Positions 14,995 through 23,518 of a stretch of 39,538 nucleotides of DNA are shown in pieces. The notes under the pieces are model-generated. The model did not search any database and was not told the DNA's origin. It worked only from the letters and a program-made list of their open reading frames with translations. The stretch's first letter is position 1. Each line of letters starts with the position of its first letter. Made by a program: the position numbers and the translations under genes. The stretch comes from Steroidobacteraceae bacterium (GTDB lineage: Bacteria > Pseudomonadota > Gammaproteobacteria > Steroidobacterales > Steroidobacteraceae): the NCBI GenBank assembly GCA_025458865.1, contig JALORP010000025.1, positions 1-39,538 of the forward strand. The letters are read 5' to 3'.

Positions 14995-15747
14995 TCACCG
15001 TCCGAGTGCGCGGTTGCGGGCCGCGGCGCCGAAAGCCGCGAACATCGCGCGTGAGAATTCGTTCTTCATCACCTGCCATTCCGGGTGCCACTGCACCGCG
15101 AGCGCGAAGGCCGGCGCGCCCGTCACGGTGAAGGCCTCGACGACGCCGTCGGGCGCCACCGCCTCGATGGTCAGCTTGTCCCCGAGGCGCTGCACGCCCT
15201 GGGAATGGACCGAGTTGACCGTCACGCTGCGCCGGCCCGCCAGGCCGTGGAGCAGTCCACCTTCCACCAGCTCCACCTCGTGCGCCGGGCCGTACTGCAC
15301 CTCGGGCGGCTGTTCCTTGTCCTCGCGATGGTCGAGGTGTCCGGGCAGCTCGTGCAGCTTCTGCCAGAGCGTGCCGCCGAAGGCGACGTTCATCTCCTGG
15401 AAGCCGCGGCAGATGCCGAAGACCGGCAGGCCCGAGGCGATCGCCGCCGGGATCAGCGGCAGGGTCGTCGAGTCCCGTGCCGGGTCGTGCCAGGTGCCCT
15501 CGTCGCTCGGCGGCCCCTGGTAGCGGTGCGGCTCGACGTTCGAGGCGCTGCCCGTGAAGAGGATGCCGTCGAAGCTGTCGAGCCACTCGCCGATGTGCTG
15601 TTCGCCGAGGGCCGGGACGACCACCGGCACGGCGCCTGCCGCCTCGGCGACGGCGGCGAGGTACTTCTCGCCGACGCAGTGAAACCAGTGCGGCCCGAGG
15701 AGGCGGCGGTCGGCGGGGATCGCAATGACGGGCTTGCGGACTGGCAT
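14995..15747 (-). CDS. puuD: Gamma-glutamyl-gamma-aminobutyrate hydrolase
   Basis: 250 residues, class I glutamine amidotransferase-like (peptidase C26) fold. Catalytic triad visible: C113 in FGICRGFQE, H221 and E223 in VQWHPEWQ. It hydrolyses gamma-glutamyl-GABA to glutamate and GABA, the last step of the glutamylated putrescine pathway. The start at 15747 lies close to a candidate operator GATTATTTTGAACGCC (15751-15766). It heads the minus-strand puuD-puuA-spuC unit. Confidence 0.93.
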   Translation of the reverse strand: MPVRKPVIAIPADRRLLGPHWFHCVGEKYLAAVAEAAGAVPVVVPALGEQHIGEWLDSFDGILFTGSASNVEPHRYQGPPSDEGTWHDPARDSTTLPLIPAAIASGLPVFGICRGFQEMNVAFGGTLWQKLHELPGHLDHREDKEQPPEVQYGPAHEVELVEGGLLHGLAGRRSVTVNSVHSQGVQRLGDKLTIEAVAPDGVVEAFTVTGAPAFALAVQWHPEWQVMKNEFSRAMFAAFGAAARNRALGR

Positions 15748-15984
15748 GTCGATTATTTTGAACGCCCCGGGCGCATCGGCTCAGGTACGGTGGCCACCAT
15801 TCTGGCACACCTGACGGGGGCCTTGCCCGGAGTCCCGGCCGGAACTGGGCCCGGATACCGAATTTCGGGCCTTTACGCCGGACGCCGGGGCGCCGGAATG
15901 CCTTGCCGGCCCCTGCGACGGATGATTATCCTGCCAGGGGGCCTCGCCCTCGACTATCACCAAATCTTAAACGCCCGGGGACAC
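15748..15984. promoter_or_regulatory. Divergent intergenic region between puuD and puuA2
   Basis: This 237-base gap contains no convincing gene. It must hold promoters for both directions. A weak plus-strand candidate is TTGCCG (15903-15908), 18-base spacer, TATCCT (15927-15932). Two related motifs lie next to the two start codons: GATTATTTTGAACGCC at 15751-15766 and CAAATCTTAAACGCCC at 15961-15976; both share TTnAACGCC with a box upstream of the puuR-like gene. Confidence 0.45.
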
Positions 15985-17364
15985 ATGGCGGCCACTCGCG
16001 AAGATTTCACCCAGGCGGAAGCATTCCTCGCCCGGCACCCGGCGGTCCGCTGCGTGGACCTGCTCCTGCCCGACATGAACGGCGTCCCGCGCGGCAAGCG
16101 CGTGGAGGCCGACGACCTGCGCCAGGTCTACGAGCGCGGGATGTTGCTGCCGGGCTCCATGTTCGCGCTCGATGTGCTCGGCGGCACGATCCAGTCCACC
16201 GGCTTCGGCTTCGACGAGGGCGACGCGGACCGTCCCTGCCTGCCGGTGCCCGGCACCCTGCAGCCCTGCCCCTGGCTCGGACCCGAGGTCGCGCAGCTGC
16301 AGGTGAGCATGGTGGACCACGACGGCTCGCCGTTCTTCGGCGATCCGCGCCACCAGCTCGGCCGCGTGCTCGAGCGCTTTGCCGCCCTCGGCCTGACGCC
16401 GGTGGTCGCGATCGAGCTGGAGTTCTACCTCGTGGATCGGGAGCGCACCGCGGCCGGTTATGCCCAGCCGCCCGCCTCGCCGCTCACCGGCCGGCGCGAG
16501 TTCCGCACCCAGATCAACTCGATGGTGGACCTGGACGCGCATTCGACCGTGCTCCGCGCCATCGTGGAGGCCTGCCGTGCGCAGGACGTGCCGGGCGGCA
16601 TGACGCTGGCGGAGTACGGCCCGGCGCAGTGGGAGGTCAACCTGCGTCACGTGGCCGACGCACAGGTCGCCTGCGACCACGCCATTCGCCTCAAGCGCAT
16701 CGTGAAGGGCGTCGCGCTCGCGCAGGGCTTCGAGGCCACGTTCATGGCCAAGCCCTACCGCGAGATGGCCGGAAGCGGCGCGCATATCCACGTGAGCCTG
16801 CTCGACGCAGCCGGCCGCAACGTCTTCGAGAGCGAGGACCCGGTGGGCTCCGCGCCGCTGCGCCAGTGCGCGGCAGGCCTCCTCGCGACCATGGCGGACG
16901 CGATGGCGATCTTCGGCCCGAACGCCAATTCCTACCGCCGCCTCCGGCCCGAGTCCTACGTGCCGATGCACCCGACCTGGGGCTACAACAACCGCGGCGT
17001 CGCCGTGCGAGTCCCGGTGTCGGGCGCCGTCGACCGCCGCCTCGAGCACCGGGTCGCGGGCGCCGACGTCAATCCATACCTGCTGACCGCGGCGGTGCTC
17101 GGCGGCATGCTGACGGGCCTCGAGCGCCGTCTCGAGGCGCCGGCGCCGCTGATCGGCAACGCCTACCACCAGCGCATCGACGCGGAGCCCCTGCCGAACG
17201 ACTGGCGCGAGGCCATCCTGCGCTTCGAGGCGAGCGACGCGATGCGCGAGCTGTTCGGCGAGCGCTTCGTGCAGCTCTACTCGACGCTCAAGCGCGGCGA
17301 GTGGGAGGACTTCGCCTCCCAGGTCTCCCCGCTCGAGCACGAGTGGTACCTTTCGCAGCTGTGA
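15985..17364 (+). CDS. Glutamine synthetase-like gamma-glutamylpolyamine synthetase (copy 2)
   Basis: 459 residues. Same fold as copy 1 but clearly diverged: N-terminal VDLLLPDMNGVPRGKRV, then E144 and E146 (VAIELEFYLV), E217 (AQWEVNL), H267 (GSGAHIHVS), and the DRRLEHRVAG and ADVNPYL motifs. Expected to activate glutamate with ATP and join it to an amine. It overlaps puuB by four bases (GTGA), so its product is probably handed to the PuuB oxidase. The start at 15985 is chosen because homology begins soon after; the ribosome-binding site is weak (CGGGG). Other options are an ethanolamine- or spermidine-specific synthetase. Confidence 0.85.
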   Translation: MAATREDFTQAEAFLARHPAVRCVDLLLPDMNGVPRGKRVEADDLRQVYERGMLLPGSMFALDVLGGTIQSTGFGFDEGDADRPCLPVPGTLQPCPWLGPEVAQLQVSMVDHDGSPFFGDPRHQLGRVLERFAALGLTPVVAIELEFYLVDRERTAAGYAQPPASPLTGRREFRTQINSMVDLDAHSTVLRAIVEACRAQDVPGGMTLAEYGPAQWEVNLRHVADAQVACDHAIRLKRIVKGVALAQGFEATFMAKPYREMAGSGAHIHVSLLDAAGRNVFESEDPVGSAPLRQCAAGLLATMADAMAIFGPNANSYRRLRPESYVPMHPTWGYNNRGVAVRVPVSGAVDRRLEHRVAGADVNPYLLTAAVLGGMLTGLERRLEAPAPLIGNAYHQRIDAEPLPNDWREAILRFEASDAMRELFGERFVQLYSTLKRGEWEDFASQVSPLEHEWYLSQL

Positions 17365-18644
17365 TCCTCTCCGAGCAGAACATCCGCAATTACTACACGG
17401 CTTCGGTGCCGGCGGCTCCGGCGCGCCCCGCGCTCGCCGGCGAGGTGACCTGCGACGTCGCGGTGGTGGGCGGCGGCATCGCCGGCTGCTCGGCCGCGCT
17501 GCACCTCGCGGAGCGGGGCTACAGCGTGGTGCTGCTCGAATCCGACCGCGTCGGCTTCGGCGCCTCGGGCCGCTCCGGCGCGCAGCTCATCTCCGGCTAC
17601 GCCTGCGGGCAGGAGAAGATCGAGCGACTCGCGGGACGCGAGGCGGCCGCCACGATGTGGAAGATCGCGACCGAGGGCCTCGACCTCGTGCGCGAACGCG
17701 TGGCACGCCACGCCATCGACTGCGACCTCTCCTGGGGACAGCTGCACGTGGCGCTGAAGCCCCGCCAGCGCAGCGACCTCGTCGCCGAGTGCGAGGAACT
17801 CTCGTCCCGGTACGGATACCGCTCGCTGCGACTGCTCGAGCGCGCCGAGGTGGAGTCCCTGCTCGCCACGAAGCGCTACATCGCGGGCGTCCTCGACACC
17901 AACAGCGGTCACTGCCACCCGCTCAAGTACGTGCGGGGCCTCGCTCGGGCCGCCGAGGCGGCCGGCGCCGTCATCCACGAGGGCAGCCGGGTGACCCGGC
18001 TCGAGCGCGGATCCACCGTGACGCTATCGACCGCCGGCGGGCGCGTACGCGCGAAGTACGCGGTGCTCGCCGGCAACGCGTACCTCGGCGGCCTGGTGCC
18101 CGAGCTCGAACGCAAGATCATGGCGGTGGGCACCTACATCGTCGCGACCGAGCCGCTCGGTGCCGGGCGTGCGCGGGCGCTGATCCGCGACAACCTCGCC
18201 GTGACCGACGTCAACTTCGTGCTCGACTACTTCCGCCTCTCCGCCGACCACCGGCTGCTGTTCGGCGGCCGCGTCAGCTACTCGGGCCTCGATCCGCTCG
18301 GCACGGAGCGCGCCACGCGCGCCCGAATGCTCAAGGTCTTCCCGCAGCTGGCCGACGCGCGCGTCGAGTACGCCTGGGGCGGCTATGTGGACATCACCAT
18401 GAACCGCGCGCCGCACTTTGGCCGCCTCGGCGGCAACCTGTACTTCCTGCAGGGTTTCTCCGGGCACGGCATGGCGCTCACCGGCGTCGCCGGCAAGCTG
18501 GCCGCGGAGGCGATCGCCGGCCAGGCCGAGCGCTTCGACCTGTTCGGGCGCATCGCCCACCACGATTTCCCCGGCGGCATGGCGCTGCGCCGCCCCGCGC
18601 TCGTGCTCGGGATGCTCTGGTACCGGATGCGCGACCTGCTCTAG
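17361..18644 (+). CDS. puuB: FAD-dependent gamma-glutamylputrescine oxidoreductase
   Basis: 427 residues, DAO/GlpO-type flavoprotein. N-terminal dinucleotide-binding motif VAVVGGGIAGCSAALHLAE (G37-G42), GASGRSGAQLISGYACGQ next to it as in PuuB/OrdL proteins, and a C-terminal FAD-contact region with LYFLQGFSGHGMALTG. It oxidises gamma-glutamylputrescine to gamma-glutamyl-aminobutanal with release of ammonia and H2O2. The start is GTG at 17361, overlapping the preceding stop codon. The longer open frame upstream is a shadow of the synthetase gene. Confidence 0.92.
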   Translation: MILSEQNIRNYYTASVPAAPARPALAGEVTCDVAVVGGGIAGCSAALHLAERGYSVVLLESDRVGFGASGRSGAQLISGYACGQEKIERLAGREAAATMWKIATEGLDLVRERVARHAIDCDLSWGQLHVALKPRQRSDLVAECEELSSRYGYRSLRLLERAEVESLLATKRYIAGVLDTNSGHCHPLKYVRGLARAAEAAGAVIHEGSRVTRLERGSTVTLSTAGGRVRAKYAVLAGNAYLGGLVPELERKIMAVGTYIVATEPLGAGRARALIRDNLAVTDVNFVLDYFRLSADHRLLFGGRVSYSGLDPLGTERATRARMLKVFPQLADARVEYAWGGYVDITMNRAPHFGRLGGNLYFLQGFSGHGMALTGVAGKLAAEAIAGQAERFDLFGRIAHHDFPGGMALRRPALVLGMLWYRMRDLL

Positions 18645-18707
18645 CCGCATCTGGACGGCGGTAGACTGTCGCTTCGCGGCGTGCCGCGCCGCGTGGAGGA
18701 CCCGCCG

Positions 18708-20945
18708 ATGAACACCCTTGCGCGCCTCGCCTGCGCCCTGCTCGCCTGCTCCATGGCCTGGCCCACGCTCGCCAGCGCGTCGGACGATGCCCCCCCGTCA
18801 CGGCCGCGCATCGGGCTCGTGCTCGGCGGCGGCGGCGCGCTCGGCGCCGCGCATGTCGGCGTGCTCAAGGTCCTCGAGGAACTGCGCGTGCCCGTGGACT
18901 GCATCGCGGGCACGAGCATGGGGGCGCTCGTCGGCGGCGCCTATGCGAGCGGCATGGACGCCACCGAGATGGACGCCTTCATGCGCGCCATCGACTGGCA
19001 GCGCATCTTCCGGCGCGAGCAGCAGCGGCGTTACCAGCCCATGAGCGTGAAGCGCGAGAACCGGACCGTCTCCAACAAGCTGGAGTTCGGTCTGGACGAG
19101 GAGGGCCTGATCGCGCCGCGCGGCCTGATCGAGACCCAGCAGGTCGAGTCCCTGCTGCGGAACATGGTGGCGTCCCAGTCGGGCGTCGAGGACTTCGACC
19201 GGCTGCCGATACCCTTCCGCGCCGTCGCGACGGACCTGAAGTCGGGCGACATGGTGGTGTTCGCATCCGGCGACCTGCCCACCGCGATGCGCGCCAGCAT
19301 GTCCGTGCCCGGCGCCTTCGCGCCGGTCGAGGTCGGCGACTGGCTGCTGGTGGACGGCGGCATCCGGCGCAACCTTCCGGTGGATGTCGCGCGCGAGACC
19401 TGCGCCGACGTCGTGATCGCGATCGCGGTTTCGCAGCCCGAGGCGCGCATCGAGCAGATGCGCTCCGCGACCGGCTCGCTGGGCCGCATGGTCGAGATCC
19501 TGATCCGCAGCAACGTCCAGGCCTCCCTCGACTCGCTCGACCCCGGCGATGTCGCCCTCGAGATCAACGTCGAGGGGGTCACCAGCGCGGACTTCCACCT
19601 CGCGGCCGACGCCATCGAGCAGGGCGAGCGCGCGGCGCGCGCAGCCGCCGGGAGGCTCGCGGCGTTCTCGATCCCGCCCGAGGAATACGCCGCGTGGCGG
19701 GCAGCCCACGCCAGCCCGCCACAGACAGCCGACCGGCGCGTGGCCGCGGTCAGGTTCGAGGGTGTCGCCCCGGACACGGCCGCCTGGCTTGCCTCCCGGT
19801 TGCGCACGCGCGCGGGCGAGCCGCTGGATGCCACCGTGGTCGCGGACGACGCCCTGCGGATCTACGCGACGGGCGTGTACGAGTCGGTGCGCCACGACAT
19901 CACGGGGCCGGGCGATGCTCCCACGGTCGTCTTCTTCCCCGTGAGGAAATCCTGGGGACCGACGTTCCTCTCCTTCGACTACGGCGTTGAAACCTCGCTC
20001 GAGGGCAACCCGCTGCTCGTCGCCAGCGCCCTCATGCGCCACACCTGGCCGGAGTCCGGCGGCCGCGAATGGCGCGTGCTCGGCCAGTTCGGGGCCGAGA
20101 CCCGCCTCGAGACCGACCTGCGCGTGAACTTCGGCGCGACGCGCCGCACGTTCATCCTGCCCCGCGTCGGCTGGTACGACCAGCGCGAGGACATTTTCCT
20201 CGAAAACGACCGCATCGCGACCTACGACGAGCGGAGCCTCTACGCCGAACTGCGGGGCGGCCTCGAACTCGGCACGTCCGGCGAACTGCAGGTCGGCCTC
20301 TTCCGCCGCCGCGACGACCTGCTCCGCGACATCGGCGTGCCGGACCTTCCGGAAGTGCGGGACTACCAGGACGGCGGGTACCTGTTCGAGTACGAGCGCG
20401 ACACCCGCGACTCGGACCTCTGGGCGACGCGCGGCTCCCGCCAGCGGCTCGAGTTCCAGGCCGCGGAGACAGGCCTCGGGGCCGAGGCCGACTGGCGCTC
20501 GCTGCTGATCGAACTCAACGAGTCGCGCGCGCTCGGGCGTGCGCTGTTGTTCATGGACGTGGCAGGCGGCACGGCGTTCGGGACCGACGTGCCATTCCAG
20601 CAGGCGTTCCGTCTCGGCGGTCCGGGCGCGCTGTCCGGACTCGAGTACGGTGCCCTTCGCGGCGCCGAATTCGCCTACCTTCAGGCGGGCATGGGATGGC
20701 GGCTCGTGGATGTCGATCCGCTGCTGGGCATGACGCTCTTCGCCGGGGGAGCGCTCGAGGCCGGCAACGTCTGGGAGGGCATCGACGACAGCAACTCGAC
20801 CACGGGCCTGCACGTCGGCGGCCGGCTGTTCCTGGGCGGCAATACGCCCTTCGGCCCTGTGTCGCTCTCGCTAGGCTACGTGGACAGCGGCGACTTCGCC
20901 CTGTTCCTCGGCCTCGGGAGGCCGGTGATGTCGCGCTGGCGCTGA
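18708..20945 (+). CDS. Patatin-like phospholipase with C-terminal BamA/TamA-type barrel (PlpD-like)
   Basis: 745 residues. Sec signal peptide (about 1-25), patatin domain with oxyanion loop GGGGALG, nucleophile S70 in GTSMG and D216 in DGGIRRNLP forming the Ser-Asp dyad; one POTRA-like segment at roughly 345-405 (VAAVRFEGVAPD ... RIYATGVYESV), then an Omp85-like barrel to the C-terminus containing a GGPGALSGLEYG segment near the conserved barrel motif. This layout is that of type Vd autotransporters such as Pseudomonas PlpD, in which the lipase is carried across or held at the outer membrane. GGAGG eight bases upstream fixes the start at 18708. It follows puuB by 63 bases and is probably an independent unit. 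Confidence 0.9.
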   Translation: MNTLARLACALLACSMAWPTLASASDDAPPSRPRIGLVLGGGGALGAAHVGVLKVLEELRVPVDCIAGTSMGALVGGAYASGMDATEMDAFMRAIDWQRIFRREQQRRYQPMSVKRENRTVSNKLEFGLDEEGLIAPRGLIETQQVESLLRNMVASQSGVEDFDRLPIPFRAVATDLKSGDMVVFASGDLPTAMRASMSVPGAFAPVEVGDWLLVDGGIRRNLPVDVARETCADVVIAIAVSQPEARIEQMRSATGSLGRMVEILIRSNVQASLDSLDPGDVALEINVEGVTSADFHLAADAIEQGERAARAAAGRLAAFSIPPEEYAAWRAAHASPPQTADRRVAAVRFEGVAPDTAAWLASRLRTRAGEPLDATVVADDALRIYATGVYESVRHDITGPGDAPTVVFFPVRKSWGPTFLSFDYGVETSLEGNPLLVASALMRHTWPESGGREWRVLGQFGAETRLETDLRVNFGATRRTFILPRVGWYDQREDIFLENDRIATYDERSLYAELRGGLELGTSGELQVGLFRRRDDLLRDIGVPDLPEVRDYQDGGYLFEYERDTRDSDLWATRGSRQRLEFQAAETGLGAEADWRSLLIELNESRALGRALLFMDVAGGTAFGTDVPFQQAFRLGGPGALSGLEYGALRGAEFAYLQAGMGWRLVDVDPLLGMTLFAGGALEAGNVWEGIDDSNSTTGLHVGGRLFLGGNTPFGPVSLSLGYVDSGDFALFLGLGRPVMSRWR

Positions 20946-20955
20946 GCGCCGCCAG

Positions 20956-21546
20956 CTACTGCGGCGCGCCCGCCGGCTTGCCGAGGATCTGGTTGAGCTC
21001 GACGAAATAGCCGTCGGGGTCGCGCACCATCGTGACCATCACCGGGATGACGCCGCCGCCCGGCGCCGGGTACTCGATGCGCTCGGGCTCGGAGACCACC
21101 TTCACGCCCGGCACGGCCTTGACGCGCTCCCAGCGCGTGTCGAGGTCGGCCGCATTGACCACCATGATGAAGTCGCCGATGCCCGCGCGGTCCTCGCCCA
21201 TGCCCGGATCCGGCCGGCGCGGGGAGATGTACTCGAGCAGGCCGACCGCGCCCACGAATGTGTCGTTCGCGCGCATGAGCACGAGACGCATGCTGCGCGT
21301 CGTGCCCGGCGGGTCTTCGGGCCGGCCCGGCCGCTCGATGACCTCGTCGTAGACCACCGTGAGGCCGAGCGCGTCGCGCCAGAAGGGCAGCGAGCGGTCG
21401 ATGTCGCGCACGATCAGCGTGGTGCGGCGCACGTCCACCGGCCCGCGCAGCTCCTCGGCGACGGGCTCAGCGACTGTAGCCGCGACCGCACCGAACGCGA
21501 GCATTGCGCCGAGCAGCAGGGCATGCGTCTTGCGGCGGGTCTTCAT
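20956..21546 (-). CDS. Exported VOC (glyoxalase/bleomycin-resistance fold) protein
   Basis: 196 residues with a signal peptide-like N-terminus (KTRRKTHALLLGAMLAFGAVAATVA), then two paired VOC modules: VRRTTLIVRDIDRSLPFWRDALGLTVV and GIGDFIMVVNAADLDTRWERV ... MVRDPDGYFVELNQILG. The VOC family includes glyoxalase I, dioxygenases and isomerases; most are cytoplasmic, so the export signal is notable. The reaction cannot be assigned. It lies 34 bases downstream of malQ in the same direction and converges on the patatin gene with a ten-base gap. Confidence 0.8.
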   Translation of the reverse strand: MKTRRKTHALLLGAMLAFGAVAATVAEPVAEELRGPVDVRRTTLIVRDIDRSLPFWRDALGLTVVYDEVIERPGRPEDPPGTTRSMRLVLMRANDTFVGAVGLLEYISPRRPDPGMGEDRAGIGDFIMVVNAADLDTRWERVKAVPGVKVVSEPERIEYPAPGGGVIPVMVTMVRDPDGYFVELNQILGKPAGAPQ

Positions 21547-21580
21547 CGGGGTGCTCCTCAGGTGCTGCGGCGCGCCCGAA

Positions 21581-23518
21581 TCACAGGCCCTCGCCGCGCG
21601 GGCGCTGCCGGCGCATGACTTCCAGTATCGGCTGTGCGGAAGCGCCGTCGAACACCTCCGCGAGATCCCCGGACAGCTTGCGCAGCCAGTTCGGGTGCTC
21701 GGTGCTCGTGCCCGGGACGTTCACCGGCTCGAGCATGCCGAGCAGATCCTCGGCCTGGACGGCCACGAGGGCCGAGCGCGAAGCGCCGAGGAAGGCGTGC
21801 ACGGCGGCGGCGAAATGCGGCTCGAACCGGTCCACCGGCCAGGGCGGCCTCAACCCTGCACCGGCCAGCGCCGCAACCATCTGCTCGCGGTCGCGGCGAC
21901 GCTCCTGCTCGACCGACAGGCGAGTGGCTTCGTCCGGGTACAGGCCGAGGCGCGCGCGCAGCTCGATGTCGGACCCGGCCCACCAGCTCGCGAGCGTCGG
22001 CAGGTCGTGCGTCGTCACCGCGGCGATCGCGCGGCGGCTCCACTTGCCGGGCGGCGTGAAGGAACCGTCGGCTTCCTTCTCGAACATCAGCAGCTTGTAG
22101 TGGTACACGCCGAAAGCCTTCATCGCGAGGCTCATCTCGCGCGGCACCGTGCCGAGGTCCTCGCCGATCACGAGGCAACGGCAGTCGCGGCTCGCCCGCG
22201 CGACCGCGGCGAGCAGGTCGTCGAGCGGGTAATGGACGTAGCCACCCTCCGTTGCCGGCAGCCCGCGAGGGACCCACCACAGGCGATAGAGCGACATCAC
22301 GTGGTCGACGCGCAGCGCGCCGTAATGGCGCATGTTGTCGTGCATGAGCTCGGCGAACGGCCGGAAGTCCTCGGCCATGAGGGCGAGCGGGTCCATCGGC
22401 GGGATGCCCCAGTCCTGGCCCAGGAGCGCCAGCGCGTCGGGAGGCGCGCCTACCCCGGCGCCGAGCCGGTAGACGTGCTGGCGGGACCAGACCTCCGACC
22501 CGCCGGCGTTCACGCCCACGGCATAGTCTCCGTAGAGACCGATCCCCATCCCGGCCGCGCGAGCCGCGGCCGCCACCACGCCGAGCTGCCGGTCCGCAAC
22601 CCACTGCAGCCAGGCATGGAAGCCGACCCGGCTCGCGGCCGAGCGCTCGAAGGCAGCCACGACCCGGCCGCGCGGATCGCGGTAGGCCACCGGCCACGAC
22701 AGCCAGCCGCCCGCGGCCTCGCGCCGCTCGCGCATCACTTCGTCGATCGCCTCGAACAGCGCATGCAGCCGCAGCGTCTCCCCGCGCCCGGCCACGAAGG
22801 CTTCGAACTCGAGGCCCTCTGCGCTGCCCGCCTCGACGTGCTCGCGCAGGAAGTGCTCATAGACGCTCCGCAGGACGGGCAGCTTGGCGCGGGCCACGCC
22901 CACGTAGTCCACGTGGGCGGTGTTCCGCAGGCGCGCGAGCTCCTGCTGGAACTGCGGGCCGGCCACCCGGGCGCGCGCCTCGGCGCAGTCGGCGTAGCCC
23001 GGTGCCTGCTCGACCGCGATGTACTGCACGTTGAGCGCATGCCGGCTCGAGGCGCTGTACGGGCTGGCGTGGGCGGGATCGCCGGCGAACAGCGCGTGCA
23101 GCGGGTTGAGCCCGACGAAGTCGGCGCCGGCATCCGCCGCGCGGCGGACGAGTTCCACGAGATCGCCGAAGTCGCCGATGCCCCAGTTCGACGCGGAGCG
23201 CAGCGTGTACAGCTGCACCGATACACCCCAGCGCCGCCCGCCGTTCGCGAGGTCGGCGGGCTCGAAGCAGCGCACGGGCTCGTCGCCCGCCTCCATCGGC
23301 TGCCCGCCGCGCGCGCCGGCCCCGGCGAGCTGCAGGCGGCGCGCCTCATCGATCGCCGCTTCCGCGGCCCGGGGCGAGTCCACGTCCACGCCCATGGCCC
23401 GCAGGATCGCGGCGCGCGACCGGGCGGACACCTGCCGCGGCTGGTCGCGGAAGTCGAGGTACTCCTCGCCGATGCCGCGCAGCGTCGCGAGCTCGGCCAG
23501 CGCCGTCGGGTCCGTCAT
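21581..23518 (-). CDS. malQ: 4-alpha-glucanotransferase (amylomaltase)
   Basis: 645 residues, glycoside hydrolase family 77. It moves glucan segments between malto-oligosaccharides and releases glucose. Motifs: SPYSASSRHALNVQYIAVE, GIGLYGDYAVGVNAGGSEVWS, nucleophile D405 in LRVDHVMSLYRLWWVP, acid/base E453 in VIGEDLGTVP and VTTHDLPTLASWW near the C-terminus. The ATG at 23518 overlaps the glgX stop (ATGA). In this operon it would rework the short chains left after GlgP and GlgX. Confidence 0.95.
   Translation of the reverse strand: MTDPTALAELATLRGIGEEYLDFRDQPRQVSARSRAAILRAMGVDVDSPRAAEAAIDEARRLQLAGAGARGGQPMEAGDEPVRCFEPADLANGGRRWGVSVQLYTLRSASNWGIGDFGDLVELVRRAADAGADFVGLNPLHALFAGDPAHASPYSASSRHALNVQYIAVEQAPGYADCAEARARVAGPQFQQELARLRNTAHVDYVGVARAKLPVLRSVYEHFLREHVEAGSAEGLEFEAFVAGRGETLRLHALFEAIDEVMRERREAAGGWLSWPVAYRDPRGRVVAAFERSAASRVGFHAWLQWVADRQLGVVAAAARAAGMGIGLYGDYAVGVNAGGSEVWSRQHVYRLGAGVGAPPDALALLGQDWGIPPMDPLALMAEDFRPFAELMHDNMRHYGALRVDHVMSLYRLWWVPRGLPATEGGYVHYPLDDLLAAVARASRDCRCLVIGEDLGTVPREMSLAMKAFGVYHYKLLMFEKEADGSFTPPGKWSRRAIAAVTTHDLPTLASWWAGSDIELRARLGLYPDEATRLSVEQERRRDREQMVAALAGAGLRPPWPVDRFEPHFAAAVHAFLGASRSALVAVQAEDLLGMLEPVNVPGTSTEHPNWLRKLSGDLAEVFDGASAQPILEVMRRQRPRGEGL

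Noticed and set aside
18639..18667. Promoter for the patatin gene (TAGACT at 18662)
   Set aside because: The -10 matches four of six positions and no -35 is present at proper spacing.
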